Of a stretch of 9,383 nucleotides of DNA, positions 1 to 5,990 are shown in pieces (the stretch's first letter is position 1; the number at the start of each line of letters is the position of its first letter). Position numbers and translations under genes: made by a program. The notes beneath the pieces were generated by a model. The model was not told the DNA's origin, did no database searches, and saw only the letters and a list, made by a program, of their open reading frames with translations. The stretch is from NCBI GenBank assembly GCA_012719335.1, contig JAAYAO010000493.1, positions 1-9,383 of the forward strand, given 5' to 3'. This DNA comes from Propionibacterium sp. (lineage in GTDB: Bacteria; Actinomycetota; Actinomycetes; Propionibacteriales; Propionibacteriaceae).

Positions 1-1264
1 ACCCGTTCACGCCCAGCCCCAGGTAGGTCTTGGGGCCCTCGGCCCAGGCCTCGTTCAGGCTCTGCCCGGCCCGTCCGACGATGTCGACCTTGCTGACCGA
101 ACCGGTCATCGCGTCGAAGCCGGTGGCCAGCACGATCACGTCCAGGTCGTAATGGGCGTCGGTGGTGTTGATGCCGGTGGCGTCCATCCCCTCCAGCGGG
201 GTGCGCTTCAGGTTGACCAACTCGACGTTGTCGCGGTTGAAGGTCTCGTAGTAGTACGAGTCGGTACAGATCCGCTTGGCCCCGATCGGGTGGTCATTGG
301 GGATCAACTGCTCGGCGATCTCGGGGTCTTCGATCACCCCGCGAATCTTCTTCTCCCAGAAGACCCGGGCGGTGTCGTTGGCCTCGAGGTTGCTGAGCTG
401 GTCGGGGAAGGTCTTGGAGAACAACACCCCGCCGAGCTTCCACCGCTCCTCGTAGGCGCGCTCGCGCTCCTCCTCCGACACCTCCAGGGCCGACTGCTCG
501 TGGGCCCGGTGCGGGGAGCCGCCGCCGCTGGTCCACGACAGCTCGCGACGCTCGGCGTAGTTGGCTTTGTAGTCGGCCAGGCCCTCCTCGGTGATCGGCC
601 GGTTGCCGGCCGGAATCGAGTAGTTCGCGGTGCGCTGGAAGACGTAGAGCTTCTCGGCGTCCTCGGCCAGATGCGGGGTGACCTGAATGCCGGACGAACC
701 GGTGCCGATCAGGCCGACCTTCTTACCGGTGAAGTCGTAGCCGTCCTGCGGCCACTGCGCGGTGTGCAGCACATCGCCGGTGAAGTCGCCCAGACCCGGG
801 AAGGCGGGGACGTTGGCGTTCGACAGCGGGCCGGCACCGATCACGAAGTAGCGCGCGGTCACCTCGTCACCCTGATCGGTGCGGATCGTCCAGGTGAGGT
901 TCTCCTCGTTCAACTCCGCCGAGGTGATCCGGGTGTTGAACTGCATGTGCTTGCGCAGGTCGTAACGGTCGGTGACGTGCTGCAGGTAGGCGAGAATCTC
1001 CGGCTGGGTGGCGTACTTCTCGGTCCAGTTCCACTCCTGCTCCAGAGCGGGGTCGAAGGAGAAGGAGTAGTCGATCGACTCGACGTCGCACCGGGCCCCG
1101 GGGTACCGGTTCCAGAACCACACGCCGCCGACATCACTGGCCGCGTCGAAGGCCTTCACGCTCAGTCCCTCTTCACGGAACTTGTACACGGAGTAGATTC
1201 CGGCGATGCCTGCGCCGAGAACGACGACGTCGTAGCTGCTGGTATCGGGTGTTTGCGTGGTCAC
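1..1264 (-). CDS. Baeyer-Villiger monooxygenase (cyclohexanone monooxygenase-like), C-terminus cut by window edge
   Basis: A class B flavoprotein that uses FAD, NADPH and O2 to turn ketones into esters or lactones in the cytoplasm. About 421 residues are present. The family is usually ~540, so roughly 120 C-terminal residues lie beyond the left edge. The FAD-binding GAGIAG lies at 17-22, the NADP-binding GTGSSG at 187-192, and the BVMO fingerprint FxGxxxHxxxWP (FTGDVLHTAQWP) at 161-172. ATGFD sits at 380-384, and R331 in GAKRICTDSYYYETFNRD matches the conserved catalytic arginine region. I chose the GTG at 1264 because AGGAAG (1274-1279) lies 9 nt upstream and the Rossmann fold follows within 12 residues. 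An in-frame ATG at 1309 would add 15 residues and is the main alternative. The gene is divergent from the solute-binding lipoprotein gene, so the two may share control. Family call is firm; substrate is unknown. Confidence 0.93.
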   Translation of the reverse strand, partial: MTTQTPDTSSYDVVVLGAGIAGIYSVYKFREEGLSVKAFDAASDVGGVWFWNRYPGARCDVESIDYSFSFDPALEQEWNWTEKYATQPEILAYLQHVTDRYDLRKHMQFNTRITSAELNEENLTWTIRTDQGDEVTARYFVIGAGPLSNANVPAFPGLGDFTGDVLHTAQWPQDGYDFTGKKVGLIGTGSSGIQVTPHLAEDAEKLYVFQRTANYSIPAGNRPITEEGLADYKANYAERRELSWTSGGGSPHRAHEQSALEVSEEERERAYEERWKLGGVLFSKTFPDQLSNLEANDTARVFWEKKIRGVIEDPEIAEQLIPNDHPIGAKRICTDSYYYETFNRDNVELVNLKRTPLEGMDATGINTTDAHYDLDVIVLATGFDAMTGSVSKVDIVGRAGQSLNEAWAEGPKTYLGLGVNG

Positions 1265-1318
1265 GTGCGTGAACTTCCTGGACGAGGTGGGGCCGATGAT
1301 GGTGGCCATGACGGGGGC

Positions 1319-1324
1319 AGCCTA
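1319..1324 (-). promoter_or_regulatory. Candidate -10 element for the BVMO gene
   Basis: On the minus strand this reads TAGGCT, fitting the actinobacterial TANNNT -10 pattern. It predicts a transcript start near 1309-1312. That would leave a ~45-nt leader before the GTG start at 1264, or an essentially leaderless message for the in-frame ATG at 1309. I see no good -35 hexamer. Weak evidence based on one short motif and its position. Confidence 0.3.
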
Positions 1325-1368
1325 GTTTTGGGCCCGTGGGGCGCCCGGCCAGGCGTCGACCCAGTGGG

Positions 1369-1394
1369 ACGAAGGTTCGAGAAAACCCCTTCGT
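1369..1394. promoter_or_regulatory. Inverted repeat, candidate operator in the BVMO/lipoprotein divergent promoter
   Basis: ACGAAGG (1369-1375) and CCTTCGT (1388-1394) form a perfect 7-bp inverted repeat with a 12-bp spacer. It lies between the two divergent genes, just upstream of a possible -10 (1401-1406) for the lipoprotein gene, where a repressor or activator could act. No T-tract follows it, so a terminator is less likely. That it binds a regulator, for example the nearby TetR protein, is inference. Confidence 0.4.
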
Positions 1395-1400
1395 GGTCGA

Positions 1401-1406
1401 TAAGTT
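1401..1406 (+). promoter_or_regulatory. Candidate -10 element for the solute-binding lipoprotein gene
   Basis: TAAGTT fits TANNNT and lies 33 bp before the ATG at 1440, which leaves room for a short leader carrying the AGGAGG ribosome site (1424-1429). The best upstream match to a -35 (TTCGAG, 1376-1381) is poor and 19 bp away, and it falls inside the inverted repeat. Confidence 0.3.
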
Positions 1407-1439
1407 CGCGCTGCAATCCGAGCAGGAGGAGTCATTCGC

Positions 1440-3059
1440 ATGCGTAGCATTCGATGGAAGCAGGTCGGCGTCGCCGCCCTGATGGGCGCGCTGGTGTTGA
1501 GCGGCTGCGCCCGGGACGGCACCGATGACGATGCCGGCACCGACGGCGGTGCACCGCAGGAGGAATCGGTCTACACCGAGGGCATGGTCGGCCCCCAGAC
1601 CGATGGTGGGGAACCGCAGGAGGGCGGCAACCTGACCTGGACGGCCTTCCTCGAACCCCGCACCCTGGATCCGGCGGCCACCATCGCCTCGGCCTCCACC
1701 GGCGGCGTCGAGATGAACAACATCTTCGACACCCTGATGCGGTACGACGCCGAATCCGGTGAGTTGGTACCCCAGTTGGCCGAGTCGTTGGAGGCCAATG
1801 ACGACTTCACCGAGTTCACCATCACCCTCCGTTCCGGGTTGACCTTCCACGACGGCACCGACCTGGACGCCGAGGCGGTCAAGTGGAGTATGGAGCGGTA
1901 CGCCGCTGCCGAGCGCGCCCCCGAGGGTCTGCTGTGGCGCACCAATGTGCAGAGCGTCGAGGCCGTCGACGCCACCACGGTGAAGATCACCCTCAACGAG
2001 CGCTACCCGACCTTCGGGAACATGCTCTCCACCGGCCCCGGCATGATCGTGGCCGAGGCCTCCGACGCCGGCGGCCCGGAAGCCTTCGACGCGATCGGCG
2101 CCGGCCCGTTCAAGGTGCAGTCGATCTCCACCGGTGAGGCCATCACCCTGGAGGCCTTCGACGACTACTGGGACGGCAGGCCCTACCTGGACACCGTCCG
2201 GTTCGCCTACCTCGACAACCAGCAGGCCGGCATCGACGCGATGCGCAACGGTGACGTCCAGACGGTCTTCCTGCGCGACCCGGACAAGGTCGACGAGATG
2301 CTGCAGGAGGGCAAGTCGGGCTACGTGAACATGGTGGCGGCCAGTAATGCCGCGATCATCAACGAGAGCAGCGACGCCGGATCGGACCTGCGGGTGCGCC
2401 AAGCCTTCGCGATGGCGATCGACCCGCAGATCATCCACGACCGGGCCTACGACGGCACGGGCATCCCGACCCTGCGGCTGTTCCCCGAGTACTCGCAGTG
2501 GTACAACGAATCGGTTCCCGAACTCGAGTACAACCCCGAGGAGGCGAAGCGGCTCCTCGAGGAGGCCAAGGCCGACGGCTACACCGGCAAGATCCACTTC
2601 ATCGACGGTCAGGACGAGGGCTCGCGGGCGACCGCGCTGGCGGTGCAGGCCCAGCTCGAGGCGGTCGGTTTCGAGGTGGAGACCGAGCTGTTGCGCACCG
2701 CGGCCGACCAGATCACCCGGGCCCTGGCCGGTGACTACGAGTACCTGGGCTGGGGTGTGTCGATCCGCGAGTTCGACCCGTACGCCAAGATGGCCGCGGC
2801 CATGCATTCGGAGGGCACCCAGGTCTACGGCATGCCGACCACTCCCGAGATGGACGAGTTGATCGAGCAGTTGAAGGCCGCCGAGCCGGACGAGGCCAAG
2901 GAGATCATGGCCGAGATCGAGACGCAGTACGTCGAGACCGTGCCGTTCATCACCTGGGCGCCGTTCGCCGAAGCCACCATGTGGGGCGACAACGTCTCGG
3001 GTGTCGAAGGTGCATCCAACTCGATGGTGTCGTTCAAGAAGGCCTTCCTGGTCGGCTGA
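1440..3059 (+). CDS. ABC transporter solute-binding lipoprotein, family 5 (DppA/OppA-like)
   Basis: A 539-residue extracytoplasmic binding protein expected to be lipid-anchored outside the membrane and to deliver a solute to an ABC permease. It starts with a basic n-region (MRSIRWK), a hydrophobic stretch (9-20) and a lipobox LSGC whose C23 is the only cysteine in the protein. An acidic, Gly-rich linker (about 24-63) precedes the family-5 fold, whose typical opening includes LDPAA, LVPQLAESLEAN (109-120) and LTFHDGTDLDAEAVKWSMER. The length is normal for the family. The ATG has a strong AGGAGGAG site upstream. No permease or ATPase gene lies in this window, so its partner must be elsewhere. 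Family 5 members bind peptides but also nickel, opines, sugars and other solutes. Given the BVMO next door, the ligand could be a catabolic substrate, which is inference. Confidence 0.93.
   Translation: MRSIRWKQVGVAALMGALVLSGCARDGTDDDAGTDGGAPQEESVYTEGMVGPQTDGGEPQEGGNLTWTAFLEPRTLDPAATIASASTGGVEMNNIFDTLMRYDAESGELVPQLAESLEANDDFTEFTITLRSGLTFHDGTDLDAEAVKWSMERYAAAERAPEGLLWRTNVQSVEAVDATTVKITLNERYPTFGNMLSTGPGMIVAEASDAGGPEAFDAIGAGPFKVQSISTGEAITLEAFDDYWDGRPYLDTVRFAYLDNQQAGIDAMRNGDVQTVFLRDPDKVDEMLQEGKSGYVNMVAASNAAIINESSDAGSDLRVRQAFAMAIDPQIIHDRAYDGTGIPTLRLFPEYSQWYNESVPELEYNPEEAKRLLEEAKADGYTGKIHFIDGQDEGSRATALAVQAQLEAVGFEVETELLRTAADQITRALAGDYEYLGWGVSIREFDPYAKMAAAMHSEGTQVYGMPTTPEMDELIEQLKAAEPDEAKEIMAEIETQYVETVPFITWAPFAEATMWGDNVSGVEGASNSMVSFKKAFLVG
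1539..1623 (+). repeat. Imperfect direct repeat in the lipoprotein linker
   Basis: Two 25-bp copies (1539-1563 and 1599-1623), exactly 60 bp apart, match at 21 of 25 positions. In protein they give TDGGAPQE (34-41) and TDGGEPQE (54-61). They look like the remains of a 20-codon tandem duplication that lengthened the spacer between the lipid anchor and the binding domain. Convergent low-complexity sequence is the alternative. Confidence 0.5.
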
Positions 3060-3076
3060 ATCACCGCATCACCTCG

Positions 3077-3118
3077 GTAGGGGGAAGGTCGCGTCCCGGG
3101 ACGCGACTTTCCCCCTAC
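3077..3118 (+). terminator. Strong hairpin terminator after the lipoprotein gene
   Basis: Arms 3077-3097 and 3098-3118 are complementary over 21 positions, with one G-T wobble (3087 with 3108) and no spacer between the arms, so the RNA loop would be about 4 nt from the CCCGGG centre. It starts 17 bp after the lipoprotein stop. Only a short T run (TTT) follows, but stem length and GC content make termination very likely. It separates the lipoprotein gene from the radical SAM gene. Confidence 0.88.
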
Positions 3119-3127
3119 TTTGCGTAG

Positions 3128-3133
3128 TAGCCT
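3128..3133 (+). promoter_or_regulatory. Candidate -10 element of a leaderless promoter for the radical SAM gene
   Basis: TAGCCT fits TANNNT and sits exactly 6 nt before the GTG at 3140, the spacing seen when transcription starts at the first base of the start codon. No Shine-Dalgarno sequence separates the terminator from the gene. The -35 zone would fall in the terminator arm and shows no clear hexamer. Confidence 0.45.
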
Positions 3134-3139
3134 GTGGGG

Positions 3140-4312
3140 GTGTCCCATCCTCACCACCATGCGCCGCTGGTGCGCACCGTCCATCACGATCTGAACGAAC
3201 GTCCCTTCCTGTTGGTCTGGGAAGTGACCCGGGCCTGCCAGTTGGTGTGCAAACACTGCCGGGCCGACGCCCAGTTCACGCCCGACCCGCTGCAGTTGAC
3301 CACCGAGGAGGGCAAAGCGCTGCTGGACGATCTGGCCGGCTACCCCGACGGTCGTCCGATGGTGATCATCTCCGGCGGGGACGCCTTCGAGCGGGACGAC
3401 CTCGCCGAGCTGATCCGGCACGGCACCGAGGCGGGACTGCCGATCTCGCTGTCGCCCTCGGTGACCCCGAAGTTCACCGACGAGCGGCTGGCCGAACTCT
3501 CCGACGCCGGGGTCAAGGCGATGTCGTTGTCCCTGGACGGGGCGACCGCGACCACCCACGACGCCTTCCGAGGCATCGACGGCTCCTTCGCCGAGAGCCT
3601 GCGGGCGGCCGACCTGATCCGCAAACACGGCTTCCGGTTCCAGGTGAACACCACCATCTGTGCCGACAACCTCGAGGAATTACCGCAGATCGTACGCACC
3701 GTCCGGCAGATGGGGGCGCACCTGTGGTACGTGCTGTTCCTGGTGCCGATGGGTCGCGGCTCGCACCTCAGCCCGCTCACCCCCGAGCAGGAGGAGGACG
3801 TGCTCAACTGGTTGCACGACGTCTCCGACTGGATTCCGGTGAAGGTCACCGAAGCCCCGAACTACCGCCGGATCGTGCTGCAACGCGACGCCGAGGCCGA
3901 CGGCGAGATCGCCCGGGGCGGCAACCCCGCCCCACCCCGCGGAGAGCTCTACGACCGGTTGCTGGCCGAAACCCGCGAACTGCTCGGGGAGCCGGAGCGG
4001 GTGCGGGTGCGCCGACCACCGATCGGGGTGAACTCCGGGCGCGGGTTCGCCTTCATCGATCATGTCGGGCACGTACACCCCAGCGGATTCCTGCCCCATG
4101 ACGCCGGGTCGGTGCGCGACCGGTCCTTCCGCGACATCTACCGGGAGGACCCGATGTTCCGGGCGCTGCGCGACCCCTCCGGCTACTCGGGCAAATGCGG
4201 GGTGTGCGAGTTCAACGACGTTTGTGGTGGGTCACGGGCCCGGGCCTTCGCGATGACCGGCGACCCGCTGGCGTCCGACCCGACCTGTGCCTACCAACCC
4301 CGCGGTGCCTGA
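3140..4312 (+). CDS. Radical SAM/SPASM domain protein (TIGR04053-type), function unknown
   Basis: About 390 residues from the GTG at 3140. An in-frame GTG at 3134 would add two. The radical SAM cluster motif CX3CX2C is C33-QLV-C37-KH-C40, followed by GGD (79-81) that contacts SAM and SLSLDG (129-134). The C-terminal SPASM region carries C353, C356, C362 and C383 in CGVCEFNDVCGGSRARA and DPTCAY, ligands for an auxiliary Fe-S cluster. The overall sequence matches the family I know as TIGR04053, a relative of the AhbD/NirJ haem enzymes and of peptide-modifying SPASM enzymes, with no assigned reaction. The N-terminus is His-rich (six His within residues 3-16). The gene stands alone between two hairpins, with no precursor peptide or haem gene beside it. 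Family call is strong; substrate unknown. Confidence 0.9.
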   Translation: MSHPHHHAPLVRTVHHDLNERPFLLVWEVTRACQLVCKHCRADAQFTPDPLQLTTEEGKALLDDLAGYPDGRPMVIISGGDAFERDDLAELIRHGTEAGLPISLSPSVTPKFTDERLAELSDAGVKAMSLSLDGATATTHDAFRGIDGSFAESLRAADLIRKHGFRFQVNTTICADNLEELPQIVRTVRQMGAHLWYVLFLVPMGRGSHLSPLTPEQEEDVLNWLHDVSDWIPVKVTEAPNYRRIVLQRDAEADGEIARGGNPAPPRGELYDRLLAETRELLGEPERVRVRRPPIGVNSGRGFAFIDHVGHVHPSGFLPHDAGSVRDRSFRDIYREDPMFRALRDPSGYSGKCGVCEFNDVCGGSRARAFAMTGDPLASDPTCAYQPRGA

Positions 4313-4338
4313 CTCAACCGACGCCATCCCGGCGGATC

Positions 4339-4377
4339 GGGGATGGTTGTACCGCCCCACGCGGGATAACCATCCCC
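4339..4377. terminator. Hairpin between convergent genes, candidate bidirectional terminator
   Basis: GGGGATGGTT (4339-4348) pairs perfectly with AACCATCCCC (4368-4377). An inner CCGC/GCGG pair (4352-4355 with 4361-4364) would stack inside it. It lies between the ends of the radical SAM gene (4312) and tetR (4432), where a shared terminator is expected. The T-tracts on both sides are poor, so strength is uncertain. The rest of 4313-4431 holds nothing else I can support. Confidence 0.6.
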
Positions 4378-4431
4378 ATTGTTCGGGGCCGGTGCGTCGG
4401 TGGAGCGTGTCGAAGCCGGCGCCGGGTTCGT

Positions 4432-5064
4432 TCAGCCGGGGTTCTCGTCGGGGGCCTGCATCTCACTGAGGGCCGGGTACCAGATGTCGGTCAGCACCCG
4501 GGCGGCTTCGTCCGGGGTGGTTTCGATGGCTCCCTGGACGATCCAGCGGGTGAAGAAACGCTCCAACTGTGACACCAACAGGATCACCCGCAGCCGGGCC
4601 TCCGCCCGGCGATCCGCCGGCCAGGTGGCCAGGAACTTCGGCATCGCATCGGCCAACTGATCACTGGTGATCCGCGACAGCTTGCGGAACTCCGGTTCCA
4701 ATGAGGCCGCTTCGTCCCACACCGGCAGGAAATCCCGGTTGGCCAGGAACCAGTCCAGCGCCCGCCGCATCCAGCGGGCGAAATCGTCGCGGTCGCCGGT
4801 GGCCAGAATCTCGTCCAACTCGGCATACACGTCCACCGGACGTTCGGTGAGGATCGTCTGGGCGACCTCGCGCAGCACATCGATCTTGCCCGCGAAATGC
4901 AGATAGAAGGTGGCCCGGCTGCAGCCGACCGCGTTGGTGATCTCATCGATGGTCACCGCGGCATAGCCACGCTCGGTGAACAGCTCCCCGGCGCGCTGCA
5001 CCAACATGGCACGGGTCATTTCCTTCTGGGCCCGGCGCAGGTTGGGTTTCGGAGCAGTGGTCAT
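4432..5064 (-). CDS. TetR/AcrR family transcriptional regulator
   Basis: A 210-residue one-component regulator, a normal TetR length. The N-terminal DNA-binding domain covers about 14-60, with the helix-turn-helix at about 36-58 (TIDEITNAVGCSRATFYLHF, then the usual K60 and VL). The C-terminal ligand and dimer domain is unassigned, as usual for the family. The ATG at 5064 has no good ribosome site. TAGGCT 9 nt upstream suggests a separate near-leaderless promoter. The gene lies 40 bp after the dehydrogenase stop on the same strand, so read-through from that operon is also likely. Such local TetR proteins usually repress adjacent catabolic genes and themselves until a substrate or CoA-type ligand binds. 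That it controls the dehydrogenase/monooxygenase divergon is inference. Confidence 0.93.
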   Translation of the reverse strand: MTTAPKPNLRRAQKEMTRAMLVQRAGELFTERGYAAVTIDEITNAVGCSRATFYLHFAGKIDVLREVAQTILTERPVDVYAELDEILATGDRDDFARWMRRALDWFLANRDFLPVWDEAASLEPEFRKLSRITSDQLADAMPKFLATWPADRRAEARLRVILLVSQLERFFTRWIVQGAIETTPDEAARVLTDIWYPALSEMQAPDENPG

Positions 5065-5073
5065 CGGTCGTCC

Positions 5074-5079
5074 AGCCTA
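5074..5079 (-). promoter_or_regulatory. Candidate -10 element for tetR
   Basis: Reads TAGGCT on the minus strand, 9 nt before the tetR ATG. The same hexamer occurs at the same distance from the ATG at 1309 upstream of the BVMO gene. No recognisable -35. Confidence 0.3.
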
Positions 5080-5104
5080 TCGCCCGGAATGTCCGTGGCC
5101 GTGC

Positions 5105-5827
5105 TCATGCCAGCAGCCCGCCGTCCACCGAGATCTCCGCACCGGTGATGTAGCCGGCCAGGTCGCTGGCCAGGAAGGCCGCCACCGGTGCCACCTCGTC
5201 GGCCCGGCCCAGCCGGCGCAACGGGATGAAGTTCAGGTTCACCCCGGCGGTGGCGCCGTGCAGCATCTCGGTGTCGATCGCCCCGGGCATGATGCAGTTC
5301 ACCCGGATGCCCCGGCCGGCCAGATCCCAGGCCGCCGACCGGCTCGCCCCGCGCACCCCGAACTTGCTCACCGAGTACGGCAGGTTGCCGGGGCGACCGC
5401 GCATCCCGTCGTTGGACGACACGTTGATGATCGAACCGCCCTCGCCCATCACCACCGCCGCGGCCCGCATCCCCAGGATCGGGCCGAACAGGTTGATGTC
5501 GACCATCCGGCGCATCTTGTCCAGCGGATAGCTCAGGAAGTCGGCCGGTTCGTGGATCGCGGCGTTGTTCAGCAGCACGTCCAGCCGGCCGTGGGTGTCG
5601 ATCACGTGGTCGATCACCCGCTGCCAATCCTGCTCGACGCTGATGTCGAGCTGCTGGAACTCGGCCCGATCCAGCCCGGCCACCACGTCCGCGCCGTCGA
5701 CGACGTCGGTGGCGATCACGGTGGCGCCGAGCTCGTGGAACAACTCCACCGCGGCAGCGCCCTGACCGCGGGCCGCTCCGGTGATCAGGGCCACCTTGCC
5801 GGTCAGGTGCAGTCGCTCGTCGGTCAC
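5105..5827 (-). CDS. Short-chain dehydrogenase/reductase, classical NAD-type
   Basis: A 240-residue cytoplasmic oxidoreductase interconverting an alcohol and a ketone. The cofactor loop GAARGQG is at 17-23, and D41 at the end of the second strand predicts NAD(H) preference. NNAA is at 87-90. The catalytic tetrad is N112, S138, Y151 and K155 (YSVSK), with the expected 13-residue Ser-Tyr spacing. PGAIDTEM (181-188) and the C-terminal DGG are typical. The GTG at 5827 is chosen because GGAGG (5833-5837) lies 5 nt upstream and the next residues are the standard N-terminus. A GTG at 5893 would add 22 non-conserved residues and has no ribosome site. Closest in style to cyclic-alcohol and hydroxysteroid dehydrogenases. 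In this cluster it probably makes the ketone for the monooxygenase; the substrate is not visible. Confidence 0.93.
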   Translation of the reverse strand: MTDERLHLTGKVALITGAARGQGAAAVELFHELGATVIATDVVDGADVVAGLDRAEFQQLDISVEQDWQRVIDHVIDTHGRLDVLLNNAAIHEPADFLSYPLDKMRRMVDINLFGPILGMRAAAVVMGEGGSIINVSSNDGMRGRPGNLPYSVSKFGVRGASRSAAWDLAGRGIRVNCIMPGAIDTEMLHGATAGVNLNFIPLRRLGRADEVAPVAAFLASDLAGYITGAEISVDGGLLA

Positions 5828-5863
5828 GGTGTCCTCCAGGGTCGGGTGATCTCGATGGGGCTT

Positions 5864-5892
5864 GTCTAGTAAGGGTTTGCCGACGATGTCCA
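5864..5892 (-). promoter_or_regulatory. Weak candidate promoter for the dehydrogenase-tetR operon
   Basis: On the minus strand TGGACA (5887-5892) is followed after 17 bp by TAGACA (5864-5869), or after 15 bp by TACTAG (5866-5871). A start near 5857 would give a ~30-nt leader with GGAGG before the GTG at 5827. The -10 match is only three of six, so this is tentative. Confidence 0.25.
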
Positions 5893-5922
5893 CCGTGACT
5901 CTTGAACAGTGAAACTACTTGC

Positions 5923-5951
5923 TTGACTTGGCGTCAGTGAGATTGCAGCAT
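5923..5951 (+). promoter_or_regulatory. Candidate sigma-70-type promoter for the monooxygenase-esterase operon
   Basis: TTGACT (5923-5928) is a good -35, and CAGCAT (5946-5951) lies 17 bp downstream as a poor -10. A start near 5958 gives a ~33-nt leader ending in AGGAGG. The region is unusually rich in CTTG repeats (ACTTG-CTTG-ACTTG within 5917-5930, another CTTG at 5901-5904) and has two CAGTGA copies (5907-5912, 5935-5940) spaced 28 bp apart. These may be regulator half-sites. The remainder of the 163-bp gap (5828-5990) shows no gene. Confidence 0.4.
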
Positions 5952-5990
5952 CGGCGGGACGAACGTTTTCCATCCAGCTCCAGGAGGATC

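Noticed and set aside
1369..1394. Inverted repeat as a terminator for an upstream plus-strand gene
   Set aside because: No plus-strand gene ends there and no T-tract follows; operator is more plausible.
152..1447. Long plus-strand open frame (431 codons) opposite the BVMO
   Set aside because: Low-complexity Gly/Val/Leu-rich translation with no family signature; it is the antisense of a clear BVMO in GC-rich DNA.
1173..2807. 544-codon minus-strand open frame opposite the lipoprotein gene
   Set aside because: Composition typical of antisense GC-rich frames; the opposite strand encodes a complete signal-peptide-bearing family-5 binding protein.
4287..4660. Small plus-strand frames after the radical SAM gene, considered as a precursor peptide
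   Set aside because: Arg/Pro/Ser-rich frames overlap the TetR gene antisense, have no ribosome site, and cross the hairpin; no leader/core peptide features.
5828..5893. 22-residue N-terminal extension of the SDR from a GTG at 5893
   Set aside because: No ribosome site; sequence is not SDR-like and overlaps the candidate promoter, whereas the GTG at 5827 has GGAGG at 5-nt spacing.
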